Below, piece by piece: positions 35,124-44,332 of a stretch of DNA of 64,000 nt. The stretch is from Legionella steigerwaltii (GTDB lineage: Bacteria; Pseudomonadota; Gammaproteobacteria; Legionellales; Legionellaceae): assembly GCF_001468065.1 (NCBI RefSeq), contig NZ_LNYZ01000013.1, positions 613,118 through 677,117 of the forward strand, in the 5' to 3' direction. The notes below the pieces were generated by a model. The model was not told the DNA's origin. It did no database searches and saw nothing but the letters and a program-made list of their open reading frames with translations. The translations under genes and the position numbers were made by a program. Each line of letters opens with the position of its first letter. Position 1 is the first letter of the stretch.

Positions 35124-35915
35124 ATGTTTTCATTTCTCAGATCTAAAAAAGATGATAGCGCGAATACTTCACCCTCTAATTCAACTCCAAAAAAAGACAT
35201 AGAAAGTAGTCCTATTGGCTTAAACCCTATAAAACCTACTGACCCCCCAAAAGATACTTGGGTATATATTTGGAATATGACCGCAAATAAAGTTGGTCAT
35301 GCTGCAATACAAGTGGGCGGTTCTCAACCAAAAATGAAAGAGGAAGATCCTGGCGACTATGCGAGTATTCATCCTAATGGTATTCCATCCACAGGATTAA
35401 CATCAGTAATCCCTTTACCAGCACATGTGGCTACTAATTTATCTGAAGATATGGAAACATTGGGCGCATCTGAAAACAACGCTGCAATCGATATGGACAC
35501 ACCATTTAAAGTAAAACCAATTCTTGATGCGAAGCCATTACCACCAGATCATGTTTATCATTTTACGAATTTAAATAACCCTAAAATGAGTCAACATCTT
35601 CAACAAACTCAAGAAAAAGTTAAAAATGGTGATGTGGGCTACCAACTATTTCCAAATGTTAATCTAGTTGGATTTTTTAAGGACAGTTCATCATTTGTAT
35701 CACAAGACCCTATTGACGTTGAACTGCATCGCAGATCCAGACAAAGTAAAGAGAGTCAAGTATATAATTGTACTACACTCGTTAGTGATGTCTTAAAAGA
35801 AGGTGGATTGACCATCAAGCGATCTGGAGCAAAACCATGGGGAATTACTCCAAATGGCTTATCAGATGAGCTAAGTAACTCAGATGAACTCAATAGCCAG
35901 AGTCCCAAATTTTAA
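35124..35915 (+). CDS. GH...NC family putative cysteine hydrolase, effector-like (263 aa)
   Basis: More divergent member of the family. Seen: WVYIWNMTANKVGHAAIQVGG (split here as VGHAAIQVGG, His59), YASIHPNGIP, and QVYNCTTLVSDVLKEGG (Cys216). The N-terminal 45 residues are Ser/Thr/Pro-rich and likely disordered. The ATG at 35124 has AAAGG 8 bases upstream, better than the TTG at 35118. It follows the paralogue by 129 bases with a hairpin between, so it is probably a separate transcript. I could not find a PmrA-like box. Function unknown. Confidence 0.62.
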   Translation: MFSFLRSKKDDSANTSPSNSTPKKDIESSPIGLNPIKPTDPPKDTWVYIWNMTANKVGHAAIQVGGSQPKMKEEDPGDYASIHPNGIPSTGLTSVIPLPAHVATNLSEDMETLGASENNAAIDMDTPFKVKPILDAKPLPPDHVYHFTNLNNPKMSQHLQQTQEKVKNGDVGYQLFPNVNLVGFFKDSSSFVSQDPIDVELHRRSRQSKESQVYNCTTLVSDVLKEGGLTIKRSGAKPWGITPNGLSDELSNSDELNSQSPKF

Positions 35916-35935
35916 TATGATAACCAATTGATTGA

Positions 35936-35967
35936 TGTGGTTTTCAGTTTATTATCTGAAAACCACA
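35936..35967. terminator. Bidirectional terminator between convergent genes
   Basis: TGTGGTTTTCAG and CTGAAAACCACA form a perfect 12-bp stem with an 8-nt loop; followed by AGTAAAATC on one side and preceded by AT-rich sequence on the other. Confidence 0.7.
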
Positions 35968-36009
35968 GTAAAATCTCGTTTAAAGTTACTCAATCCTTTA
36001 AAAATTCTG

Positions 36010-37212
36010 TTACTTCGACTTTAATTCTGATACATCGTAAATAGTAATTGGTGACTGAATTCCTTTAACCTTTACTCTTAGATGTCCATTAATCTCAATA
36101 TCTTTTGCGACTTCATTATAAGTGGATTCAGAAATCAATATCTGTCCACCAAGGGTGAGATCTTGAATTCGCGAGGATAAATTAACGGGTGCTCCTATAG
36201 CACTGTATTGCATTCGTTTTTTGGAACCCACATTACCCACAACTGCAACTCCCGTATTAATCCCTATTCCCATCTCTAACTGCGGCAAATTCTTCTTGCT
36301 ATTGGATTGATTCAGTTTCTTTAAAACCTTTTGCATTTCCAAAGCACAAGCGATTGCACGAAGCGAATCATTTCCAGAAGAGTATGGTGCCCCAAAAATA
36401 GCCATAATGGCATCACCAATGAATGCATCAACGATTCCATGATGCTTCTCAATTATCGGAACCATTTTACTGAAATAGCTATTTAATAGAGTAACAAGGG
36501 TTTCACCGGGAATTGCTTCAGACAAAGGAGTAAAATTCCTTAAATCGCAAAACATGATTGTTATTTTATTTTCGCATCCACCTAATTTTTGATGAGGGGT
36601 TTTAAGAATTGTATTTACTACCTCATCAGACATATAAAAACTGAATACCTTTCGAATTAACTTATTACGTACTTCAAGTTGATTTTTAATTTTGTGTAAT
36701 AAGAAGTTCGCCTTACGGAGGCTTAACTCATCTTTGGCTATTTGAGTTAAATTTAATAATAACTCAATTTGTTTTGCATCCAATTCTTTGGGAGAAGTAT
36801 CAGCCAAACAAAATGTACCTACATTATAACCTTGTGGATCAGTCAATGGAACGCCTGCATAAAATCGAATAAAAGGCTCCTTTTGCACCAAAGGACTATT
36901 GGCAAATCGTTCATCATTTAATGCATCATTAATGATTAGTGGTTCATGTTTCTGAATGGTCACATTACAAAAAGCAATGCATCTTGGTGTTTGCTTCGCT
37001 TGCAAACCCTGTCGGGCTTTAAACCATTGTCTTTTTTCATCAAGAAAAGCAATATAACAAATTGGGATATTAAATAAATCAATGGCAAGGCGTACCAATC
37101 GTTCATAACATTCTTCAGGAGATGTATCCATAATCTTTAAGGATAAAAGTGCATCAAGGCGCTTATCCTCAAATTTTTGGGAGGTTTCTATTTCTTTCAA
37201 TTTCGATGTCAT
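36010..37212 (-). CDS. GAF-domain class III adenylate/guanylate cyclase
   Basis: A 400-residue protein. Residues about 25-165 form a GAF-type sensor (pattern ...PICYIAFLDEKRQWFKARQG... FYAGVPL). Residues about 215-395 form a cyclase catalytic domain. Metal-binding aspartates are in FCDLRNF and GDAIMAIFG. The substrate/transition-state region reads QYSAIGAPVNLSSR, with Asn and Arg in place. It makes cAMP (or cGMP) in response to a small ligand or redox change. The start at 37212 (MTSKL) is preferred over 37269, which adds 19 poorly conserved residues. It is divergent from the DUF1868 gene. Confidence 0.9.
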   Translation of the reverse strand: MTSKLKEIETSQKFEDKRLDALLSLKIMDTSPEECYERLVRLAIDLFNIPICYIAFLDEKRQWFKARQGLQAKQTPRCIAFCNVTIQKHEPLIINDALNDERFANSPLVQKEPFIRFYAGVPLTDPQGYNVGTFCLADTSPKELDAKQIELLLNLTQIAKDELSLRKANFLLHKIKNQLEVRNKLIRKVFSFYMSDEVVNTILKTPHQKLGGCENKITIMFCDLRNFTPLSEAIPGETLVTLLNSYFSKMVPIIEKHHGIVDAFIGDAIMAIFGAPYSSGNDSLRAIACALEMQKVLKKLNQSNSKKNLPQLEMGIGINTGVAVVGNVGSKKRMQYSAIGAPVNLSSRIQDLTLGGQILISESTYNEVAKDIEINGHLRVKVKGIQSPITIYDVSELKSK

Positions 37213-37353
37213 GGTAACACTCTGATTTGAATACCTAATACTAAGCACCCATTCTCTATATATAATCATTATAGATTAAATATGAACGCAAATTTTTTGC
37301 ATCAAACTTATTTCATGGTAATATCAATTCAAACCTTATTCTTAGCTTAAAAA

Positions 37354-38109
37354 ATGTTCACTATTAAAAATAAACAGGAGCATAGACAATTAAGTAAAGT
37401 TGATGAGCATGGTGAATACGCACCATTCCCTGGAGTCACCGTGGTATCGGCTTGTTATCCTGAACAAAAAGAATTTTGTGACGCAATTTATAAAGCCTTA
37501 AAGAACAATCCATTAATTATGCATTATTTTTCCCCGCTCCCCGCCAATAGCTATCATATGACTACCATGAGTTTAGAAACAGAGCAGCAGGTAGGAAGCA
37601 CATGGGATCAATTTATTACTAACAACCTGCCTCATTACAAAAAAATAAAACAAAATCTTCAAAAAAAACCTATTTACCCTGCAATTGAAAAGTTGGAAAT
37701 TTACACGGGTTGGTGTATTTCGCTGAATATATTTTTGCCCAAAGAGCATGCAGCGCAAATTGAAGAAATGGCCGAAGCGTTAAATATCGAAGAAACGATA
37801 CCTAGAATTTTCCACATTACATTAGCTTATCCCCGCCCTAATAAAACAGTGTCCCAAGAAATTAAGGAACAACTCCATACAGAAATTATTAGGGAACTTA
37901 ATGGAGTTATCGAAAAAACTATATTTCCACTAAAAATCGCTGAAGCCAAGCTTTGCTATTTTCATGATATGACTGCTTTTCATCCTTGGAATGCCGAAAA
38001 TAATCCATTTACTCAATCGAAACATTTGCTTGATTTCATGCAAGCGAATCAAAAAAGTGCGGAAGATTTTCAAGAAAAATATCTCCATGAATCGACTCTT
38101 TCCACTTAA
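37354..38109 (+). CDS. DUF1868 / 2H phosphoesterase-like protein
   Basis: A 251-residue protein with two HxTx-type motifs, YHMTTMSL (around residue 68) and FHITLAYP (around residue 152). Their spacing fits the 2H phosphoesterase fold, whose members hydrolyse 2',3'-cyclic or similar phosphodiesters. FPGVTVVSACYP at the N-terminus matches the DUF1868 pattern. Cytosolic; the substrate is unknown, though its position next to a nucleotide cyclase suggests a nucleotide link (weak). Confidence 0.75.
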   Translation: MFTIKNKQEHRQLSKVDEHGEYAPFPGVTVVSACYPEQKEFCDAIYKALKNNPLIMHYFSPLPANSYHMTTMSLETEQQVGSTWDQFITNNLPHYKKIKQNLQKKPIYPAIEKLEIYTGWCISLNIFLPKEHAAQIEEMAEALNIEETIPRIFHITLAYPRPNKTVSQEIKEQLHTEIIRELNGVIEKTIFPLKIAEAKLCYFHDMTAFHPWNAENNPFTQSKHLLDFMQANQKSAEDFQEKYLHESTLST

Positions 38110-38185
38110 ACCATTATTTCTGTTGAAATAAGCATTTTGATCTTATATTGTTGCTCCATAGTCTGACATAAATTAGGGAGTTTTC

Positions 38186-40861
38186 ATGAAAAATCATTCC
38201 GGGATATTTAGGTTAAGTGATTATGAGGTTCTGGATTACCTTGTAAAACATATCGATTTAGAGATTGATCTTTCTAAAAAGCCTGTTCAATCTAAATCCG
38301 TATTGACTATTGAGCCCAATCCAAAATCCCCATCCCACTCCGTTGATCTCGAGTTGGATGGCGAGAATATGTTCTTAGAATCCATTATGCTCGATGGTAA
38401 AAAACTGTCTCAAGAAGAGTATGAGATAACAGAAAATTCTTTAATTATCAAAAATATTCCTAAAGGTCGCGCTTTTACAGTTGAAACAACTACTCGTTTA
38501 GGTGAAAACACAGACCTGTTTGGTTTATATGAAACAGAGGGAACAGTACTGGTTAAAGCCGAAACTGAAGGACTGCGTCGTGTCCTTTATTGTCATGATC
38601 GTCCTGATAATCTAGCGACTTATAAAACAACAATTATTGCTAAAAAAGAAGATTACCCTGTATTGCTCTCAAATGGATCACTCATTGAACAAAAGGATCT
38701 CGACAATGGACTACACTGTGTAACCTGGCTGGATAAAGTGCCTAAACCCAGTTATCTTTTTGCATTAGTTGCTGGAAAACTACAAAAATCTGTAACTTAT
38801 TTCAAAACACGTTCTGACCGTGAACTACCCATTGAATTTTATGTACCTCCTGCAGCTACTGCAAAATGTGATTTCGCTAAGGAAGCTTTAAAAGAAGCAA
38901 TGCGTTGGGAAGAAGAGATCTTTGAGTTGGAATGTGAGTTACCACAACATATGGTCGCCGGCGTCGATAAATATGCATCAGGTGCTTCGGAACCAACCGG
39001 CTTAAATTTATTTAACACCGCGAATTTATTTGCTACGCCCGAAACTCGAACTGATGCTGATTTTTTACGAGTATTAGAAGTTGTTGCTCATGAATATTTT
39101 CATTATTGGTCAGGTGACCGAGTAACCATCCGTGAATGGTTTAACTTGTCATTTAAAGAAGGATTAACTACGTTTAGAGCGGCAATGTTTCGGGAGCGCT
39201 TATTCGGAACTGACTTAATTCGGATGCTGGATGGAAAAAATTTAGACGAGCGTGCTCCTAGACAAGATACCTACACGAATGTGAGAAGTCTCTATACAGC
39301 TGCTGCTTATGAAAAAAGTGCTGATATTTTTCGCATGATGATGCTTTTTTTAGGTGAAAAAGCTTTTTATAAAGGAATGACCCAGTTTTTAAAAGATAAT
39401 GATGGTGGTGCGGTAACTTTGGAGGATGTATTGCAGTCACTGAGTAAATCAACAGGAAAAGATATGGGCCCTTTCTTGCGTTGGTTTACTGAACCAGGTA
39501 TTCCTCAATTAACCGTTACTGATGAATATGATGAAAAAGCAAAACGTTATACTTTAAAATTTAAAACCAAGGATGGAAAAGGCCGACCTATACCCATTGT
39601 TGTTGGACTACTCAATAAAAACGGCAAAGAAATTCAGGGGGATATGACAATAATGGTCGATAAGCCTGAAATGAAGTTTCATTTCGATCATATTGATTCA
39701 CGCCCTACTCCATCTTTATTACGTAGTTTTTCTGCTCCAGTTCAATTGGAGTTTGCACACAGTTCAGAACAGTTATTGCTTTTAATGCAGCATGACAGCA
39801 ATTTATATAATCGTTGCGAAGCAGCAAATAAACTGATCACCCAGATGGTAAAGGATTATTGCTCCGGTAATTCTCTTGCATTCACGCCTGAATTTTTTAA
39901 CGTATATCGAAAATTAATCAGTGAGGCATCCAGTTCATTAAATTATTGGGTATTTGCTGAACTAATATCCATACCTACAGAAGAAATTTTATTTTCCAAT
40001 CTTCAAAACCAGGATTTTGAAAAAATTGCAAAAGCTCGCCAACTCATTCAATCCCAGCTGGCAAAAGAATTAAAGGAAGATATTTTACTGATGCAAAAAA
40101 GTCTGGAGAAGTTACCTGTATCTAAAAACTCGTCTTTCAAATCGTTTGATATCTTGTCTGCTGGTTTACGACGCTTAAAACATGTTTGCCACTCTTATTT
40201 AATTTCTGTACAGCAGGAAAAAACAGAGAGCTCTTTAATCGAACAATTCAATAATTCCTTAGGTAAAAACATGACCGACTGCATCTCTGCACTGAGTTTG
40301 CTTTTAAATAATAACTGCAGTCAATCGAGCAAACTGTTAGAACGTTTCTATGATTACTGGCAAAGTGACCCGGGTGCTGTTAACTATTGGTTTAACGTGC
40401 AAACAGCAGCTCACTCAGAGCATGTTGTAAAACTAGTAGAACAATTAATGGTTCATCCCGCTTTTGATTTGTCTAATCCAAATAAAGTGTATGCTTTATT
40501 AGGAACATTCATTAAAAATCCATATGGATTCCATGCCATTTCAGGCAAAGGCTATCAATTAATCGTCGACGTCATTCTAAAATTGGAAAAAATTAATCCA
40601 ACGTTAGCTGCTAGAGTGACTGAAGAATTCAATGGTTGGGATAAATATGATGAGAAAAGACAGCAACTAATGTTAACCCAATTAGAATTCATGAGTGCTA
40701 ATGCAACAACTGATGATGTGAGAAACATGGCAAAAAAGGGGTTGGACAAGAGGAAGCTTGAGCCCCCTCTTCCTATACAACAAATGTTCTTTGGTCTCCC
40801 CAACCTAACGAACATTGCAGCTTCAGATAAGGAAGAAGAGAAAGCCTATTCTTGTAATTGA
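38186..40861 (+). CDS. pepN: M1 family aminopeptidase N-like, altered GAMEN motif
   Basis: An 891-residue M1 metallopeptidase. The zinc motif is H302-EYFH and Glu325, with correct spacing (HExxH-x18-E). The exopeptidase motif that normally reads GAMENKGLN reads GASEPTGLN (266-274): Met to Ser and Asn to Pro, with Glu269 kept. The segment YTAAAYEKSA carries the catalytic Tyr region. The C-terminal half keeps the helical shape of aminopeptidase N. It should cleave N-terminal residues from peptides, but specificity or activity may differ from standard PepN. The genome probably has a second, canonical PepN. Confidence 0.82.
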   Translation: MKNHSGIFRLSDYEVLDYLVKHIDLEIDLSKKPVQSKSVLTIEPNPKSPSHSVDLELDGENMFLESIMLDGKKLSQEEYEITENSLIIKNIPKGRAFTVETTTRLGENTDLFGLYETEGTVLVKAETEGLRRVLYCHDRPDNLATYKTTIIAKKEDYPVLLSNGSLIEQKDLDNGLHCVTWLDKVPKPSYLFALVAGKLQKSVTYFKTRSDRELPIEFYVPPAATAKCDFAKEALKEAMRWEEEIFELECELPQHMVAGVDKYASGASEPTGLNLFNTANLFATPETRTDADFLRVLEVVAHEYFHYWSGDRVTIREWFNLSFKEGLTTFRAAMFRERLFGTDLIRMLDGKNLDERAPRQDTYTNVRSLYTAAAYEKSADIFRMMMLFLGEKAFYKGMTQFLKDNDGGAVTLEDVLQSLSKSTGKDMGPFLRWFTEPGIPQLTVTDEYDEKAKRYTLKFKTKDGKGRPIPIVVGLLNKNGKEIQGDMTIMVDKPEMKFHFDHIDSRPTPSLLRSFSAPVQLEFAHSSEQLLLLMQHDSNLYNRCEAANKLITQMVKDYCSGNSLAFTPEFFNVYRKLISEASSSLNYWVFAELISIPTEEILFSNLQNQDFEKIAKARQLIQSQLAKELKEDILLMQKSLEKLPVSKNSSFKSFDILSAGLRRLKHVCHSYLISVQQEKTESSLIEQFNNSLGKNMTDCISALSLLLNNNCSQSSKLLERFYDYWQSDPGAVNYWFNVQTAAHSEHVVKLVEQLMVHPAFDLSNPNKVYALLGTFIKNPYGFHAISGKGYQLIVDVILKLEKINPTLAARVTEEFNGWDKYDEKRQQLMLTQLEFMSANATTDDVRNMAKKGLDKRKLEPPLPIQQMFFGLPNLTNIAASDKEEEKAYSCN

Positions 40862-40939
40862 ACAGTTTTTTGTATCTATTTTTCAGGGCATATAGTCTGA
40901 GGGCGGCTGTTGCTGGGGGGATTGGATTTACAGTTATTT

Positions 40940-42787
40940 TTAATTATATATTATGCCTGATCTACGATCTAAATCCCTTTCCTCAGATTCGATTGCTTCA
41001 AAAAATGCATCTAAGGCAACTGTTGCATGTCGACCTTGGGTTAATAAATGATCGCCGCGAGAGTATCCTGTAAATGAAACATTCTTATTTTTATTTTTAT
41101 CTTTAGCATCGTCAAAAGAAGAAAAAGGAACCGCTTTATCTCGTTCGCCGTAAAAAATATTCCATTGCACCAAATCCTGCGATTCCGCTTTTTTGGTTAT
41201 AAGTGATTGAAGCGATTTGAAAGCTTGAGTCATCATTGAAAGCAGACTTGGCAAAGTAGTCAACATTTTTAATAAATTCCCAGGATGTGAAATCCCTGCT
41301 TTTATAAACCGTGGTTGATTATTTTGTTGGCGCGCGAGTGCTTCTTCATGAGCTTCTCGACCGAGTAAAGCATTTCGAAACTCACTAAAAAAGGATGGTA
41401 ACGACGGTGTTACTGCAGGCGAAAAACAAGTCACTGATTTTATGTCATTATCATGAATAAAATCCTGATTATTTAGTAAAATGGCACCTCCCATACTGTG
41501 ACCCACCAAATTGATTTCGGCATCTGGGTTTTCGTCTTTTACCGCTTTAACAAATTTTCTAAAATCAATGGATAAAAGATCATTATTATGTCCAATGTTC
41601 ATCCGTTCATCATCAAAGCCGTATCCTCGATGATCATAGGCATATACTTTGTACCCTTTATCAATGGCAGCTTGACCCAAATTATTCCAACATTCAACAC
41701 TGTCTCGCCATCCATGCATGGCAATAATAATTTTTTGAGGTGATTGATGAGCCTTTCCCTCTCTTTTCTCCCAGATTTTAGTTTTTATCTGTCGTCCATT
41801 GGGAAATTGTTCTTGATGCTTTTGAAATTCATTTTGGGCATTCAAAAGATGTTTTTTTAACAAGGGGGTTACTTGTTTACCTTTTAAAGGTTCTAAATCA
41901 GGGTTTTCCTTTAACTGTCTAATAATAGATTCATCAAATAGGTCATCTTCTTTGCTCCCTCTTTCTCGCCTATATTTTTCAATATGAAAATTTAAAAAAT
42001 CTTTTAATTCATATTGAATAAGTCTTTCAGAATACTCTTCGTTGAATCTAGTATTTTTTGCCAAGATGGGTTGAATATTTTTCTTAAAGAAATAATCAAT
42101 GGTATTTTCGTATGGTTTTACATTTTGGTAGCCTTGAAGAAATAAATTCAAACCTATTTCAGATTGTATTGATTCAATTTGTTTTTGTACCGTTACAAAA
42201 TCTTGCTCAATTTCATCCTCATTTCCTTCTATCAGTAAAGCTTCTGACTTAGCATTTTTTAAAGATTCGAATAATGATTTTTTAATACTTTCAATATCCT
42301 TCTTTACTTTAGATTCATAAATTAAGGGTTGGATGATGTGCTCATAAAACGAGTCAACTGTAGCAACAACATAATCCTCCAATTTACTCCCATCCATAAG
42401 ACCCGTTTTGAATTGATGCTTTTCTAATTTTTCGATTTGTTGATTCTTTACTGGTGCAAGAGTCTTAAAAATTTCTTTAACCGACTTCCCAGAAAAATAA
42501 AGCTGGAGCTTTTTACGACATTCTTCTACATCTGAAAAATGAGTGAAAATCAATCTAATAACTGCTTTATCATTTTTTCTATTTTTTGAAATTGAGCCAA
42601 TAGTTCCATTCTCATAACTATCTATTGCTGACATCACAGCAGAAAACAAAAGAGCCTTTAATGTTTCATTATCATTTATGGGTAAATTCCTTAAATTGCT
42701 TTGATATTCTTCTGTTGTAAAATAATCCTTTTTCTTCTTATACATTAAAGCGTAATTACTCTTAAACACTAACTTCTCCATATACAA
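40940..42787 (-). CDS. Effector-like protein with C-terminal alpha/beta hydrolase (lipase) domain
   Basis: A 615-residue protein. Residues 1-320 are charged, helical and of unknown family. From about 345 comes an alpha/beta hydrolase: oxyanion region IIAMHGWRDS, YAYDHRGYGFDDE, nucleophile elbow GHSMGG (Ser431), and late His in GDHLLTQGRHA. The hydrolase resembles monoacylglycerol lipase/lysophospholipase. The C-terminus has an acidic run (EAIESEERDLD) like an E-block signal. A PmrA-like promoter lies about 90 bases upstream of the start. A secreted lipase-type effector is a reasonable inference; no homologue is recognised for the N-terminal half. Confidence 0.68.
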   Translation of the reverse strand: MYMEKLVFKSNYALMYKKKKDYFTTEEYQSNLRNLPINDNETLKALLFSAVMSAIDSYENGTIGSISKNRKNDKAVIRLIFTHFSDVEECRKKLQLYFSGKSVKEIFKTLAPVKNQQIEKLEKHQFKTGLMDGSKLEDYVVATVDSFYEHIIQPLIYESKVKKDIESIKKSLFESLKNAKSEALLIEGNEDEIEQDFVTVQKQIESIQSEIGLNLFLQGYQNVKPYENTIDYFFKKNIQPILAKNTRFNEEYSERLIQYELKDFLNFHIEKYRRERGSKEDDLFDESIIRQLKENPDLEPLKGKQVTPLLKKHLLNAQNEFQKHQEQFPNGRQIKTKIWEKREGKAHQSPQKIIIAMHGWRDSVECWNNLGQAAIDKGYKVYAYDHRGYGFDDERMNIGHNNDLLSIDFRKFVKAVKDENPDAEINLVGHSMGGAILLNNQDFIHDNDIKSVTCFSPAVTPSLPSFFSEFRNALLGREAHEEALARQQNNQPRFIKAGISHPGNLLKMLTTLPSLLSMMTQAFKSLQSLITKKAESQDLVQWNIFYGERDKAVPFSSFDDAKDKNKNKNVSFTGYSRGDHLLTQGRHATVALDAFFEAIESEERDLDRRSGIIYN

Positions 42788-42872
42788 GCAATTTATGCTC
42801 CCTAGTTCGTTTTCTTTGGCTTTGATAGCAGCGAATGGGGCAACAAAGGAGCAATATGTTTTATTTGTAAGT

Positions 42873-42905
42873 AGTATAGATTTTTAGTATTAAGAAATTA
42901 TTAAA
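42873..42905 (-). promoter_or_regulatory. PmrA-like box with -10 upstream of the hydrolase gene
   Basis: On the minus strand, half-sites TTTAATAAT and CTTAATACT (42886-42905) are 2 nt apart, then 7 nt, then TATACT (42873-42878). Each half-site matches 8 of 9. Confidence 0.65.
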
Positions 42906-43025
42906 TTTGGATAAAAACATGGAATTTTAAAATTTACTGACTCTATGGGTTCGTCGCAGCGGTTTTAATAAAGCTTATACTAGAACCCATGTTTTTTTTA
43001 TCTGAGATAACTTTTTTCGGACACG

Positions 43026-44228
43026 TCAAATTTCACAATTTAAAAGAATCTCTGCACAACATTCAGGTGCTGTTTTTTCATCTAACCCCAGTTCCTTTTT
43101 GCTACGTGCCATTTGTCGTTTTTCTGAAAAAAATGCTGTAAGACTGTTGGAAAAATATTTTTCTGGAAGATAAGGTTTACCAAAGTGGGTATAAGATGGC
43201 TTTCCTTCCAATACTCCCTGATTTAATAATGCACCAGGTACTGCCTGAGCCACGCGATCAGCTGCTGCGGCTGCCTCATTACCACTAACATTTGCTCTTA
43301 TGAAAACATGTTCAAAATCTGGATTAGTAACAGTTAATTCAGGTTCTTTAAGTTTTGCAAATAAACTATCTGTTACAATGATTTTAAATTGACTCTTGCA
43401 TGTATCCTGATGTTTTTTATAAATCTTGAGAATTTCAATTAAATAGGCATCAAGATTTTCAATGCCGGGATGAAGACCAAGACGAACTACCATATTAGGG
43501 TGTTTGGGAAGTACGGTAAGTAAACTATTTAAAAAAGTACTATCGATTGCAACAGGCTGAGTGGTACTGCTTACAAAAGCAAATGAGTTTCCTTCAGCGA
43601 TCTGTAAGGTTTTTCGAGTCTTATCGGACTTCTCCAGTTCTGCCTTCAAGCGATTTGCAAGTTCTTCATCATTTATTGCAGGTTTTATAGAAAACGCATT
43701 GTCTATACTCAGGTGACCAATAATATGTAGTTTACTTTTATCTTTAATTTCAAAGTCAGTTATAGCCTGCTCCAAGGGCAAAGCCCAGTGTATGTTTGGC
43801 TTATTTTTTAAAGCAGGTAAATAGCTCCATAAGTCATGGGTCTCTGGCTTATACATAAACTCATAAGCCATAAGTATAGGAATATCCTCTAATGTGGCCG
43901 CGATTTGAAAAGGAACTTTACTGTTGGCTGATGGGACACCACAATATACCTGATCAACCTTCTCCTTTTGCACGTATTTTACTAAATTATTGAGTTGATC
44001 CTCACTGCAGGAACCTGCTGGGAAGGAATTATTTTCGGTGTTAAGTAATTCGGGCAATGATATTTTAGTGGATATTAACTTTGAATTAAAATCAGCCACA
44101 CGATCTCGGGCTGTTTTAGTTAATGAAATAAGTAAAACCTCTTGCTTACCTTGAGATTCTAACACTCTAATCGTATTTAATGCTAAATCAGTATCCCCAA
44201 CACTACTAATAAAAAAAGCAAGCTTCAT
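43026..44228 (-). CDS. Hypothetical protein, possibly GT-B-fold glycosyltransferase-like
   Basis: A 400-residue soluble protein (ATG 44228; a GGAG lies 12 bases upstream). It begins with a beta-strand/turn like GT-B enzymes (KLAFFISSVGDTDLALNTIR). Its middle resembles the linker between two Rossmann domains (HIIGHLSIDNAF...), and the C-terminal domain begins FAFVSSTTQP and continues VVRLGLHPG. The two-domain order fits GT-B or UDP-GlcNAc-epimerase-like proteins, but no catalytic residues are certain. Located between the hydrolase and an SDR gene. Confidence 0.55.
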   Translation of the reverse strand: MKLAFFISSVGDTDLALNTIRVLESQGKQEVLLISLTKTARDRVADFNSKLISTKISLPELLNTENNSFPAGSCSEDQLNNLVKYVQKEKVDQVYCGVPSANSKVPFQIAATLEDIPILMAYEFMYKPETHDLWSYLPALKNKPNIHWALPLEQAITDFEIKDKSKLHIIGHLSIDNAFSIKPAINDEELANRLKAELEKSDKTRKTLQIAEGNSFAFVSSTTQPVAIDSTFLNSLLTVLPKHPNMVVRLGLHPGIENLDAYLIEILKIYKKHQDTCKSQFKIIVTDSLFAKLKEPELTVTNPDFEHVFIRANVSGNEAAAAADRVAQAVPGALLNQGVLEGKPSYTHFGKPYLPEKYFSNSLTAFFSEKRQMARSKKELGLDEKTAPECCAEILLNCEI

Positions 44229-44332
44229 AAAATATATAGACTCCATAATTATGACAATAAAAAGGCAACTATATCAAAAAGATGATTGAAAGTCTTATTA
44301 TGAACAAAACAAGAATATTAAAGAATTGTCAC

